Made by a program: the position numbers and the translations under genes. Shown here piece by piece: positions 34,690 through 45,569 of a stretch of DNA of 64,000 bases. Under the pieces are notes generated by a model, which worked only from the letters and a program-made list of their open reading frames with translations, was not told the origin of the DNA and did not search any database. Position 1 is the first letter of the stretch; each line of letters begins with the position of its first letter. Source of the DNA: Lampris incognitus (Eukaryota; Chordata; Actinopteri; Lampriformes; Lampridae). The stretch lies in the NCBI RefSeq assembly GCF_029633865.1, contig NC_079212.1:147080845-147144844 (forward strand). The letters run 5' to 3'.

Positions 34690-35038
34690 CCACCCATCAT
34701 CCGAACCACTTATCCTGCTCTCAGGGTCATGGGGAGTTTGGAGCCTATCCCAGCAGTCACTGGGCGGCAGGTGGGGAGACACCCTGGACAGAGTGCCAGG
34801 CCATCACACAGGGCCGACACACACACACACACCTAGGGACAATTTTAGTATGGCCGATTCACCTGACCTACATGTCTTTGGACTTTGGGAGGAAAACGGA
34901 GCCCCCGGAGGAAACCACGCAGACACGGGGAGAACATGCAAACTCCACACAGAGGACGACCCAAGGCTGGACTACCCCGGGGCTCAAACCCAGGACCTTC
35001 TTGCTGTGAGGCGACCGCACTAACCACTGCGCACCTAG
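34690..35038 (-). mobile_element. tRNA-derived SINE, family B
   Basis: Full-length-like minus copy. 3' end CATCCGAACCACTTATCCTG, body with GACCTACATGTCTTTGGACT, and tRNA-like head near 34985-35035 (GGGCTCAAACCCAGGACC, then GCACTAACCACTGCGC). Confidence 0.8.
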
Positions 35039-35469
35039 TCAAAGTCAACTAGAGAAGTTTCAAGTTGTGCATATCAAGTGTAGTTTCATTGTAAGTCAAA
35101 TAAGAAAAAGTTAATTGTAGTTCTTTATTATGGTGTAAAAACCACCGTACAAACTGAGCTGTCTCAATTCTGAGCCAACTTCATGTAAACACATGCCAGA
35201 CACCTCAGGAGTCCAGACCCTGGGATGTCTGACCCAGTTTGACCTGAGCAGGACTGGTCACAGACTACTGAGAATATAGGTGTAAGGAGGTGAATTAATT
35301 GGAATAGCCAACAGAGGGCAATCTCATATTTTCCGCTGTTTCTGCTGCTGTAAGGCAGTTCCTAATTGGAATAGACAAGAGGGAGCGCTCTGTCTTTTTT
35401 TTTTTTACTTTTTCTGTTCTGGTTCAGCTGTTGTTGCCTTTTTTGGGTTGGTTGTGGCCATTTTATGCA

Positions 35470-36880
35470 CAGAGCCGATTGTGACCCAACTGTAGTCCAC
35501 TGACTTCCGGTTTCTACTGCAGCGGTCATAGCAGTTTCCTGTTTGTTGGCGTGTGCTACTGACAATGGCATATTGTTCGCGATGCCTGCAAGATTTACCA
35601 TGGATAAATTTCAATGACATGCACACAACTGTCCACACACTTTCACCTGCACCTACCAGCAAACGGGTGAAAAGTTTCAAGTTGTACCTATCAAGTTACG
35701 TCCACAATTATGAGGATGAGCGGACGGATGGAATTGTGGACGTAACTGGATAGGCACAACTTGAAACTTTTCACCCGTTGTGCTGGTAGGTGCAGGAGAA
35801 AGTGCGGCGGTAGGTGTAGGTGAAAGTGTGCTGGTAGGTACAGGTGAAAGTGTGGTGGTAGGTGCAGGTGAAAGTGTGGTGGTAGGTGCAGGTGAAAGTG
35901 TGGTGGTAGGTGCAGGTGAAAGTGTGCTGGTAGGTGCAGGTGAAAGTTTGCTGGTAGGTGCAGGTGAAAGTATTCTGGTAGGTGCAGGTGAAAGTGTGCT
36001 GGTAGGTGCAGGTGAAAGTGTGGTGTTAAGTGCAGGTGAAAGTGTGCTGGTAGGTGCAGGTGAAAGTGTGCTGGTAGGTGCAGGTGAAAGTGTGGTGGTA
36101 AGTGCAGGTGAAAGTGTGTTGGTAAGTGCAGGTGAAAGTGTGCTGGTAGGTGCAGGTGAAAGTTTGCTGGTAGGTGCAGGTGAAAGTGTGCTGGTAGGTG
36201 CAGGTGAAAGTGTGGTGGTAGGTGCAGGTGAAAGTGTGCTGGTAGGTGCAGGTGAAAGTGTGGTGGTAGGTGCAGGTGAAAGTGTGGTGGTAGGTGCAGG
36301 TGAAAGTGTGGTGGTAGGTGCAGGTGAAAGTGTGTTGGTAAGTGCAGGTGAAAGTGTGTTGGTAAGTGCAGGTGAAAGTGTGCTGGTAGGTGCAGGTGAA
36401 AGTGTGGTGGTAGGTGCAGGTGAAAGTGTGGTGGTAGGTGCAGGTGAAAGTGTGGTGGTAGGTGCAGGTGAAAGTTTGCTGGTAGGTGCAGGTGAAAGTG
36501 TGGTGGTAGGTGCAGGTGAAAGTGTGTTGGTAAGTGCAGGTGAAAGTGTGTTGGTAAGTGCAGGTGAAAGTGTGCTGGTAGGTGCAGGTGAAAGTGTGGT
36601 GGTAGGTGCAGGTGAAAGTGTGTTGGTAAGTGCAGGTGAAAGTGTGTTGGTAAGTGCAGGTGAAAGTTTGCTGGTAGGTGCAGGTGAAAGTTTGCTGGTA
36701 GGTGCAGGTGAAAGTGTGTGGACAGTTGTGTGCATGTGGTTGACATGTATCCATGGTAAATCTTACAGGTATCATGAAAAATATGCCATTGTCAGGAGCA
36801 CACGCCAACAAACAGGAAACTGGCATGACCGCTGCAGTAGAAACCGGAAGCCAGTGGACTACAGTTATGCACAGTCGATC
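35470..36880. mobile_element. Palindromic MITE expanded by an internal minisatellite
   Basis: Outer arms match the MITE at 22598-22955: left CTGTAGTCCACTGACTTCCG near 35490 and right CGGAAGCCAGTGGACTACAG near 36846. Both also share GGCATATTGTT or its complement and the CAACAAACAGGAAACTGGCA block. The left half contains CACTTTCACCTGCACCTACC next to 35640. Between the arms, the same unit in reverse orientation is repeated about 39 times. Confidence 0.88.
35780..36715. repeat. 24-bp minisatellite (about 39 units)
   Basis: Unit GTGTGCTGGTAGGTGCAGGT then GAAA, with variants GTGGTGG, GTGTTGG and TTTGCTGG. Since 24 is a multiple of three and the unit has no stop, all six frames stay open for 285-373 codons. 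These are artefacts of the unit length. Confidence 0.96.
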
Positions 36881-36907
36881 CACTCTAATGAATCTCTTTA
36901 AAATTAA

Positions 36908-37368
36908 TTGACGTTTCGCAAAGTACCGCCCCAGAACGGTGCTTGCCCAATCCTACCTTAGCAACGGTCCGTCAAGCTTTCAAACACACAACAAAATGCT
37001 GAAACGGTGTGCCTATGGGATCTGCAGATCTGAAAAGTTTGGAGGGGTGTCATTTTCTTTCCCTTCCCGAAACCCAGAACGCAAGAAGCGCAATGTGGGC
37101 AATAGATTTGGCAGTATAGCAGACCCCATGGCCAGCTCAGTCCATCCAGAATCACCAAAAATACCTGTCTGCTCCAAGCTAAGCTGGCTGCTAGCTAGTA
37201 TTGCTAGCTAATACAGCTAACGTGTTATCACCGTTACTTTTACCCACACAATGCGCCGATTTCTTCCTTCATGTTTTGGTGTTTTCCGGCTACTTCCTGG
37301 ATAGTTCTGCAACGCTTGACGGGCATAGCAACAGTATCTAAGGGGGGCGGGGCTTTGCGAAAGGTCAA
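36908..37368 (+). mobile_element. TTAA-flanked DNA element with THAP-domain fragment
   Basis: Terminal inverted repeats TTGACGTTTCGCAAAGTACC (left) and TTGACCTTTCGCAAAGCCCC (right, complement) match at 22 of the first 25 bases. The left end abuts TTAA (36904-36907) and the right end TTAG (37369-37372), consistent with a TTAA target. From 36996 the plus strand encodes MLKRCAYGICRSEKFGGVSF then SFPSRNPERKKR, the first zinc-binding half of a THAP domain. A damaged VCSK follows. TTAA targets plus THAP transposases are known for Kolobok elements, so this is likely a non-autonomous relative. Confidence 0.65.
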
Positions 37369-37469
37369 TTAGCCGTCCATGTAGTTCGTTGGACAAATAT
37401 GAATGCCGATAAGTTTATTATTGCGTACTGCGGTTACGTTTAAAAAGACGTTTTTATTTTTGTAGTTTA

Positions 37470-38460
37470 TTACCCATCTTGTGCCAATGTGGTGGCCTCG
37501 AATGTATTGTAGCGATCACGGCTGAGCAGGCTCGGTAGGCCTCGGCTAACGGGCTAACAGGCTAACGGCTAACGGGTCGGACCCTCTAGTCGACGTTGCC
37601 GCGAGCGGCGCGGAATACACGAGTTCGCGCTATTTTACTTGAACGTTATTATTTACTAATTGGCGCATTTCTGAGAAATGGCCGCTGCCCAGGATAAAGA
37701 CTTGTTAACGGACAATCATTTCGAATTACGAGACACAATTCCGTTGTATTTCTGTAAGGTGACAAGCGAGACACCAAAAAAGAGAGACACCGGGTTGCTG
37801 TACCACCTGGTACGGACTAGTCGGGTCTGGGGGTTCGGGGCTGAGCAAGCAGTACCAGTCCTGACCCGCAGCGTGTAGAAGAGCTGAAAGACGAGGGGGG
37901 AAACAGAAAGGAGGACTGAAGAAACAGAAAGGAGGACTGAAGAAACAGGAAGGAGGACTGGTTTCCAAGACGAGAGAAGCAGCCGGGAGGTGGGCTAGCT
38001 TACTGAGGTAGCAGGCTAGCAGTTAGCAGGTCCCTCCGACAAGGCCTCGGCCATATGGGTCTCGGGTCCCGTGGGTGGCGGACTCCGTCTTGGCAGGTCA
38101 GTTCAGTTTAGGTTTGACGGTGTTGAGCTGGGAAGGTGCGGACTTGTAGCGTCCTGGACAGCGTGTTCAAAATGGCGCATCCTGAGACGTACGTATGCAA
38201 ACTCCCGCCAATAGCTACCGGCGGGGGGCGGGGCCTCGCAGTTACGTCATCGCATAGCTGGCTCAGGGAGACACTATCTCACATCAAACCTGAGAATGTA
38301 GATTTTCACCTAAACCCCCAGTTAACCCTTTACCATGACCCGGAGGCCCTTTATCGATTATTTGAAGATGGCTCCCATTCAGCCCGATGACAACGAGATG
38401 CCCCAACCGCCAATAAACACCAAGAAGAAGAAGAGCTAGATGCCCTCCCCCTTTCTTCCG
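37470..38460 (+). other. CpG-rich block of unknown origin
   Basis: CpG-dense sequence with repeated GCTAACGGGCTAAC near 37548-37575. An ATG at 37678 opens a 66-codon frame (MAAAQDKDLLTDNHFELRDT...), and a GTGACA donor-like site lies at 37758. A 21-22 bp AGAAACAGAAAGGAGGACTG tandem repeat lies at 37898-37960. A second frame at 38136-38390 is followed by AAGAAGAAGAAG. It could be a CpG-island first exon of an unrecognised gene or a retroposed element. No homology is recognised. Confidence 0.4.
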
Positions 38461-38474
38461 TTTAAACAGCCATT

Positions 38475-38800
38475 TGGGTGGGGGTTGTTATGTCGCTAAT
38501 AGGTATAATGAGGTTACCCATCTGCCTTATTGCCTGGCGGTGTGGTTTTTCTTCTCTTGTAACAAACACGTGGGTGGGACTGGGTGGGAGGAGTTACGGG
38601 GCTAATGGGTATATATATGAAGATTTGGGAGAATTAATTGGAATATGGATTAATTACTGTTTTCCTACTGTTTGCATACCTCACTATAATAGGCTCTGTT
38701 TATATATGCATGAAACCAGCTCAAATTGGACATTTTATATAGCTAATGTTTTGTGTGCAACACTGCTTCAAAAATCAATACAAAGATTTTTTTTTAAAGT
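38475..38800 (+). other. Possible solo LTR or promoter-like element
   Basis: Follows a G-rich tract (TTTGGGTGGGGGTTG) and contains a TATA-like GGGTATATATATGAAG near 38608. This resembles a polypurine tract plus LTR, but no partner LTR is visible in the window. Confidence 0.25.
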
Positions 38801-38947
38801 GTATTAAAATAAAACCCCCCATATCTTCCAGCACACCGCAATCAAACGACTCCTGTGCCTGCTCTCCACCCCACCTCCAGTCTTCGGACATAAGCAAACC
38901 AACAGCCCAACGCAGAGGCTGGGGCAGGCTGGGCAGGCTCACCCAGA

Positions 38948-39107
38948 AGGGCCGGTGTGGGTTCAGGTGCAGGTCTTTGTTCCAACCAAGCAGCTGCACA
39001 CCTGGGTCTCCTGGTCAAGGCCCTCAGCAAAGACTCTGCTGGTTGCTTGGTGGGATCAGGTGTGTCACTGCTTGGTTGGGCCACAGACCTGCACCCACAC
39101 CGGCCCT
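38948..39107. mobile_element. Short foldback MITE
   Basis: AGGGCCGGTGTGGG at 38948 and CCCACACCGGCCCT ending at 39107 are inverted ends. The similarity continues through TGCAGGTCTTTGTTCCAACC and the complement of GGTTGGGCCACAGACCTGCA. Non-coding. Confidence 0.75.
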
Positions 39108-39109
39108 CC

Positions 39110-39488
39110 GGATAAGATACCCCCTCCCCCGGGTTCGGGGGTCTCGGGGTGGGATACTTAGTTAAAGCCAGGCTTAGGAGACACCATCCGGGGTTACATT
39201 AGTGTGGCCACTGGGGGGCGTGACCGTCACACCGCTTCAATGGTGGGAGAGTAGAAACAAGTAGCCCAGTGACGGCGCTGGAGCGGGATCCCAACAGAAC
39301 CAGTTAAAACCAGTACACACACAGACCACACGCAGTCAGAACAGAACACGTCACACGGGCCAGGACTGTTCTGGGTCATGCTGCTCTGGGAGATTTATTG
39401 AATGCTTTTTCATTTTTTATTTTTGTTTTTTCCACTTGCCCTCCTGTCAGGAGTGTGGTAAATGGGACAGTCAAGCAGCAAGTCACAG

Positions 39489-39519
<31 letters not shown>

Positions 39520-40415
39520 CCATCACCATCATCATCCTCTGCCATAGTTTCATCGTCGTAGGTTTTTGTAATCATGTAAGTTTTTCTCCTCAAGCTAAAA
39601 AATAATTTACATCACATTTTTTTTTTTTACTGACTTTTGAGACCACAAACATTCCGGCAACACACTCTAGGATAAGGGTGGGTAACAATCGAAAAGCATG
39701 ACGTTTTTGCATAGTATTAAATGAACAAAGACATTGAGTTCTTTTATTTACAGTTATTGTATAGAAAAAAAATATTGTAAAAACAAGATGAATGAACACT
39801 TAAACCACTTACCCATAAATGGCTAAGAATGCCGGGAGCGCGAGCTCCGCGGGCATCTCTTTTTCTTTGTTCCACAAACTGCATGCTGCTAAATACAGTA
39901 CATCGAGGCAGGTGAGAGTATATTGCAAGAAGTTATCACTGACTCTGTCATGTTCATCTTTACCTTAACCTTTCCCCCACCATCACCACCGCCGTCAGGC
40001 CTTATTACTCTAGAGGATGCTAGGCCCCTGGCGCCATTTAGGCCGCCGTGGCGTTTGAGGTGTTGACAGGAGCTGTGAGTGACGCGCTGCCTCGCAGCCA
40101 GTCGGCCGCGTTGGCGGGCTGACCTTGGGTGCATGGTGGGAGGCGCAGTTCGACAGGACTTCCTGTTTGGCACCGGTCCTGCATGGAGTCCCGTTTTTAC
40201 AACCCGGTACCTCTGTCGTCTTTAAAGCTCAGTCTCCTCCTGAATGTAAAAATGGTTTGAGAATGTCGGCTAAAGTCTTTTTTTTCTTTTATCTTGTGTT
40301 TTTTTTATAGAGAAACAAAATAATTTTCAAGTTCAAACATTTCAGAGAGAGAGAGAGAGAGAGAGAGAGAAAACCTATCAGTTCCTAAGCAGAGCGCGTC
40401 AGAATCCAGACCAGT
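39110..40415. other. Sequence between the MITE and the probable atp2b2 3' end
   Basis: Contains a (CAT)n run at 39489-39535 and an (AG)n run at 40346-40370. The remainder is mixed and no gene is recognised. Confidence 0.4.
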
Positions 40416-40417
40416 AC

Positions 40418-41338
40418 TTCAACGTAAATACAGGACTTTTTATTCAAACGGTCCACGTTGTGTCCTGAACAGGCCTGGGCTGACTGGTAAAGCTCGTGCA
40501 TCTCCTCCGGATGGACAGACTGACTGGGGAACGACAGAGAAGGATGCAAACGAAAGGAAAGTAAAAGAAAAGAAACGATAAGGAAAGCACTGTTCGAGTA
40601 CACGGTTGTATATATAGGGCGTGTAGCGTATACGGGTTCTAACGTAGAAAAGTCTTCAGGTGGTTCAAGTTGCATAATGAGTCTACCACGTCATGCTTTC
40701 CATTAACTCCAATTAAACGTAGAAAAACCAGCAGTGGTGCAGCGGGGGCCGGGCCTGGGCCCGGGACCTCTGGCTGCACTCCGAACTGGGCCCCGCGTGT
40801 TGCTCCACCTGCAGCCTCTGTCTGCTGACGTCTGGTCGGCCAAAGCACAATAAATAGTTTACAACTAGTGAATACGGTTGAGATGCTAGATTACTGTATA
40901 TTCTGTGACTGCAGGAAGACAAGCTCAGTTAAAACACACAAAAGCACATCTAGAATCACAACACAAGTTTTCATTCATAACCAGGTAGTGCAGAAAATGA
41001 TCATCTCATTTTTAAATAGAAAAAAGGTTCAAAGCAACATTCCATTTTAGTTATCCATGTGGTTTTTTTCTTCCTAGATGTGTATGAAAATGCCGTCTTC
41101 ACGCTTTTCAACGAAGAGGGAAAAAATTAACCCCCCCCCAAAAAATAAAATAAATTAAACCCCAAAAACAAAGGAAACCCCAAAAATAATCAACACAATC
41201 TATCACAAAATATTTGATTTACATACGGATCAGCCAAATAGAAGTTAGTCTGAGAAGTGAATGCAGCCTGTGATGGGGGCAGGGAATTGATGTCCTTTTG
41301 AAACAAACAGACAGACAGACAGAGACAGACAGACAGAC

Positions 41339-41388
<50 letters not shown>

Positions 41389-43024
41389 GTCTCTGGAAGG
41401 TTTTCCCGCCGTCGAGCTCCTGATCTCCTCTGACTCCAGTCCAGACCACCGGCCAAGCCCAAGGCCAGAACAGAACATGGAGACGGAGGACAAAGTTGGG
41501 AAAGGAACAAAAACAGAGAAAACACCTCCACTGTCTCGACAAAAAAGAAAAAATATAGAATATAGAAAATAAAAAAGACCTCCACCTGAAGAACCAAAGG
41601 CAAGTTGCTGCAACCTGAACCCAACAAAGCGTAAAGAATACTAAGATGTCACATTTACTACGTCACCCAGCGTCTTTTGGTTTCTTTTCTGCAGAAATCC
41701 TCTAAAAATATCTACAGTATTTCACAAGAGAGCAGGCAAATCCCAGCACTTAGTTTTTCAGTAATAAAACGCTGAGCAAGCCCTAGTCCGGACTACGAGC
41801 CCCCCTGCCTTTCCCCTTCCTCATCCTCCTAGCAAGCAGGAGTCAGTCTGTGGGACTGTAAACACGTTACATTCTCGTTAAGACATGAATGAGTCCAAGT
41901 ATTTTGAGCCACTGAAGCAGGAAAAAGGCAACATGCCAACAAACAAAGATAAACTCTCTAAATATATTCATATGTGCATATCTATATATATATATGTATA
42001 TAGATAGATAGATATATATATATATTTAGAATATATCCCATTAATGCTTATCACTGCCATCATTTATTATTACTGGGGGGGGGGGGGGTTGTTCCTCTTT
42101 CGTGACAGGTGCAAAAACTCATGTGCAAGTTGGGCTGGACCGCCTCAGCACACACTTCCTGTCACAGAGGAAGTGGATCTACACAGTCGGGTACATGTAC
42201 AGTACATGCCACACACAAGGAGCAGGCCGGCGACTTTGAAAGAAGCCATCTTAAAAAATAGCGGTCCGCCACGTGTTGCTAGGCAACCAAGAAACCAGTG
42301 AAATCCAATAAAATTAAAACTCTTTGAAACAAAAACTTGGGTAATGTACATTCATGCAGGAGCAATAATAATAATAATAATAATGATATTAATTGTAACA
42401 ATAATAATGTTGAATTTAATTTAAACTAGTATCAGTGTAGTCCATGTTACTGTTTAGAACGTGGAGTCTAACGGGAGATTAAATTCTGTCCTGTTTTACT
42501 CCTCAACAATTTCTCCCTCCTCTTCCTCACTTCTACTGCCTATTGACACAGCTAAGAGATGTTTGTCTGGTCAGTGGCCAGGGTGTAACACACACACACA
42601 CACCTGCTGGCCATCACCACCACCACCACCACAATAAAACAACACCACAAATTCCAACACGGTGGCGTCGACGTTGTGGTGTTGCTGCTCTTTATTTTTT
42701 GGTTGTGTTGACTTTCTTTCTTTATGCTGGGTTTTTGCCCTCATATCGTCAGGTTGATGCCAGCTCTGTGCTCGGAGGGGCTGAGAGCGGTTGAGGAGTT
42801 CGGGGCTTAAAGATGGATGAAGATATGCACCTTCATCCTGAACTCTGAAGGGAGGTGGTGTGTGTGTGTGTTGGGGGGGGGGGGGTAGGTGTATGGTCTT
42901 CATAGGCTCCCAGGCTGTAAATTAGAGGTCAGTTGGGGAGGGGGGGGGGTTCTCATCATCTGCATGTAAACCTGCAGATGCTGTGGCCAAGGTCCGGCTG
43001 AGGTCCGGCTGAGGTCTGGCTGGG
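40418..43024 (-). other. atp2b2: Probable 3' UTR of atp2b2
   Basis: Everything left of the atp2b2 stop codon (43027-43025) on the same strand, up to the first good polyadenylation signal AATAAA at 40444-40439, is proposed as 3' UTR. The region has no SINE, LINE or transposon seen by eye, unlike its surroundings, which fits a transcribed and constrained sequence. It holds simple repeats: (ACAG)n at 41306-41386, TATATA at 41977-42030, and (CA)n at 42590-42603. Long 3' UTRs are usual for PMCA genes. The end point is inferred, and other signals (near 42690) could be used. Confidence 0.4.
41304..41390. repeat. (ACAG)n microsatellite
   Basis: About 20 copies of ACAG/AGAC with two GAGACAG interruptions. 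Confidence 0.95.
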
Positions 43025-43348
43025 TTAGAGGCTGGTCTCCAGGCTGTGCAGGGGACTGGCAGGGCTGGACAAGGCGGCTGATTTGCTCGGTGCGAGTGAG
43101 AGGTTGATCCCGCCGCTGATGGCGTTGTTGTTCTTGTTGGGAGAGGTGGGCTGGCTGCCGGGGGGCTTCCTGTTGGCCCGGTTTCTGCGGGACGAGTCGT
43201 CGTCTGTGTCGTCGATGAGGGGGATGTTGGGGGTTGAGTCCTCTATCCTAAACTCGGGATGCGTCATGAAGTTGTGGATGGATGTCCTGGAATCCGGTTT
43301 TTCCAAACCTTCATAGAGGGAGCTACGGAACGCATTCACTACACGGAT
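43025..43348 (-). CDS. atp2b2: Plasma-membrane Ca2+-ATPase PMCA2, last exon (b-type tail and PDZ ligand)
   Basis: The acceptor CCACCACAG precedes codons [20 protein letters not shown], and the frame ends with HSLETSL and a TAA at 43027-43025. In form b this exon joins directly to the exon at 56501, completing the calmodulin-binding region ([15 protein letters not shown]). ETSL is the class I PDZ ligand of PMCA b variants. If the site C exon (55285-55477) is included whole, the reading frame shifts and the tail becomes HPCSECVP followed by a stop, the a form. The 108-codon length and motifs are typical. PMCA1 or PMCA3 cannot be fully excluded from this exon alone. Confidence 0.92.
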   Translation of the reverse strand: MRVVNAFRSSLYEGLEKPDSRTSIHNFMTHPEFRIEDSTPNIPLIDDTDDDSSRRNRANRKPPGSQPTSPNKNNNAISGGINLSLAPSKSAALSSPASPLHSLETSL

Positions 43349-44450
43349 CTGTGGTGGCGAGAGGGAGGCAAGAGAGAGGAGGAGGAAGAGGAAGAAGAGT
43401 GGGAGAGAGTGTTAGCGGTGGAAGAATCTGGTTTGGGTGGACCACTGGGAGGGGGGCGGGCGAAGGACAAGGAGGAGAAAAGGTTACTGCAGCCTGTGTT
43501 CTGCTTTCACAAGACGGGTACCGTTCACAACTGGCGTGCATTTAGAAGAGCCGTGGAAAACAAAACAAACAAACCAAACACGTCCAACACAAGGTCCAAA
43601 TCAAACGTTTGGGGACGGGAAGCACAAACAGGCTCGTTGTAAGTATACGCTGCAGTCCAGCGTGCCGTATACCTAGAGACAAGCTGCGTTAATAGATGGA
43701 AGGCTCACAGAACCAAATGAATAAGAGCAGAATAACACATGCAAGCCTGAACAGGTCTGGTGGACGAGGTCAGTTCAGAAACACAACAAAAGAAAGGTTA
43801 GATCTTGAAAGATCCAATCGGGGGGGGGGGGTCAAGTTCTGGAAGAACCAGAGCGCTGTCTGGGACGGCATCCACATAGACAATGAATGGGACACAAGCA
43901 CACACACATAACACACAAAACATACAGGGTGGGTCAAAGGTCAAAGCAAGGTCCCTGTTGAGACGGTGGACAGAGTCCGACACGAGTCAGGGAGACGTTG
44001 GTTTCAACACAAAAACATGACACATGGAACAGAGCGGGGGCATCGAACAAGAACACGCCGTCACACAGCAGATGGCTGAACATGCAACAAGACAACAGTG
44101 TGTGTGAGTGTGTGAGTGTGAAACGGGATCAAACAGACTGCGTTAGATGACAGGTACGGAGAATGAAAGTAAGTTCTGACAGCTGAGGCAAATTTCAGCT
44201 CCATGCATTTCTCAGTAAGCGCTCAAGTAGCGAAGCCCCAAAGGTGCTGCTCTCCTCCTCCCCTGCTGTTTGTTCCCTCTGTTTCTCTCTTTTCATGAGA
44301 ACCGGTGTGATGAGTGTCTCATATCGCCTTAACACTACCGAGCCTGTGTTTCTGCACTTCATTCACTTACACTTGACCTTAAAGCTTCAAACTTGTTTTC
44401 TCTTCCAATCAACAGAGCAAGTGGTACCCAATTTGAGAAGAGAATGAACT
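43349..44450. other. atp2b2 last intron, left part
   Basis: Purine-rich AGGAGGAAGAGG sequence at 43370-43460; otherwise no feature recognised. Confidence 0.4.
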
Positions 44451-44860
44451 ACCATCCATCCATCCATCCATCCATCCATCCATCCATCCATCCATCCACT
44501 ATCCAAACCGCTTATCCTGCTCTCGGGGTCGCGGGGATACTGGAGCCTATCCCAGCAGTCACTGGGCGGCAGGTGGCGAGACACCCTGGACGGGCCGCCA
44601 GGCCATCACAGGGCCGACACACAAACACACATTCACACCTAGGGACAATTTGATACGGCCGATCCACCTGACCTACATGTCTTTGGACTGTGGGAGGAAA
44701 CCGGAGCCCCCGGAGGAAACCCACACAGACACGGGGAGAACATGCAAACTCCACACAGAGGACGACCCCCAAGGTAGGACTATACCCCGGGGCTCGAACC
44801 CAGAACGTTCTTGCTGTGAGGCGACTGCGCTAACCACTGCACCACCGTGCCGCCCCTTAA
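44451..44860 (-). mobile_element. tRNA-derived SINE, family B
   Basis: Starts with about eleven CCAT units (44452-44496), then ATCCAAACCGCTTATCCTGC, and runs to the tRNA-like head near 44790-44860 (GGGGCTCGAACCCAGAAC as complement of a B box; CTAACCACTGCACCACCGTG as complement of an A box). Complete-looking. Confidence 0.85.
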
Positions 44861-44864
44861 CGAT

Positions 44865-45565
44865 CATCAATAAGCAAACATATAAAATAGCAAACCACTG
44901 TGGCTGATCTGTGTGTTCAAGACTACCACTGAAAAGGGCTTACATTAACCACTGCTTAAAACTGTATTGCACTGAAATGCATTAAATATGCAGTATCAAT
45001 AAAGTGAGATTGAGCTACTGATGAACTGATGGACTGACTTGTACTGATGATCGCTGAAGTATTATTACGCCATCTACTGTTCAACACTGGTGATGAATCA
45101 CTGAAAGAAATTAACCTAATCCAAACATCAACAGCCAGAAATAGGAGATATCAGCGTGGGTGGAATGTGTGATGGATGCGTGACGAGGAACGCTAACGGG
45201 GTGCTGGAAGTATGGGTGGGTGGGGGGGCAGGTTTTTGTCTGTAACTATGGCAACAAGATGGTCAACTACACCGACTGTATGATGTAATGAGAAAGGATG
45301 GGTCGCTCCTAAACAGAGACCGTTTAATTATCACCATAGAGAGCGAGACAGAGAGAAGGCATTTTTAGACAGATCCCGCAGTAACGGTAAATTGAAGACC
45401 CGTCCTTACGCTTTGTTTTTTGTTTTTTTACACTGAACCAAACAGGAGGGTGGGATAACGCTGCCCTAGTGTGTGATTTCACATGGCATGCCGGTGTTCT
45501 GGAAGCAGAGGCGTCACAACATGTAACACAACAGAGTCAGCTGTCCCGTCCTGCTGGCTGGCCCT
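44865..45565. other. atp2b2 last intron, unannotated stretch
   Basis: No repeat family, exon or RNA gene seen. A short TATAAAATAGCAAACC sequence follows the SINE. Confidence 0.4.
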
Positions 45566-45569
45566 TTTA

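Noticed and set aside
35677..36901. Open frames of 285-373 codons in all frames (LSPAPTS-, HFHLHLP- and VGAGESV-type repeats)
   Set aside because: They are translations of the 24-bp minisatellite; the unit length is a multiple of three and has no stop in any frame.
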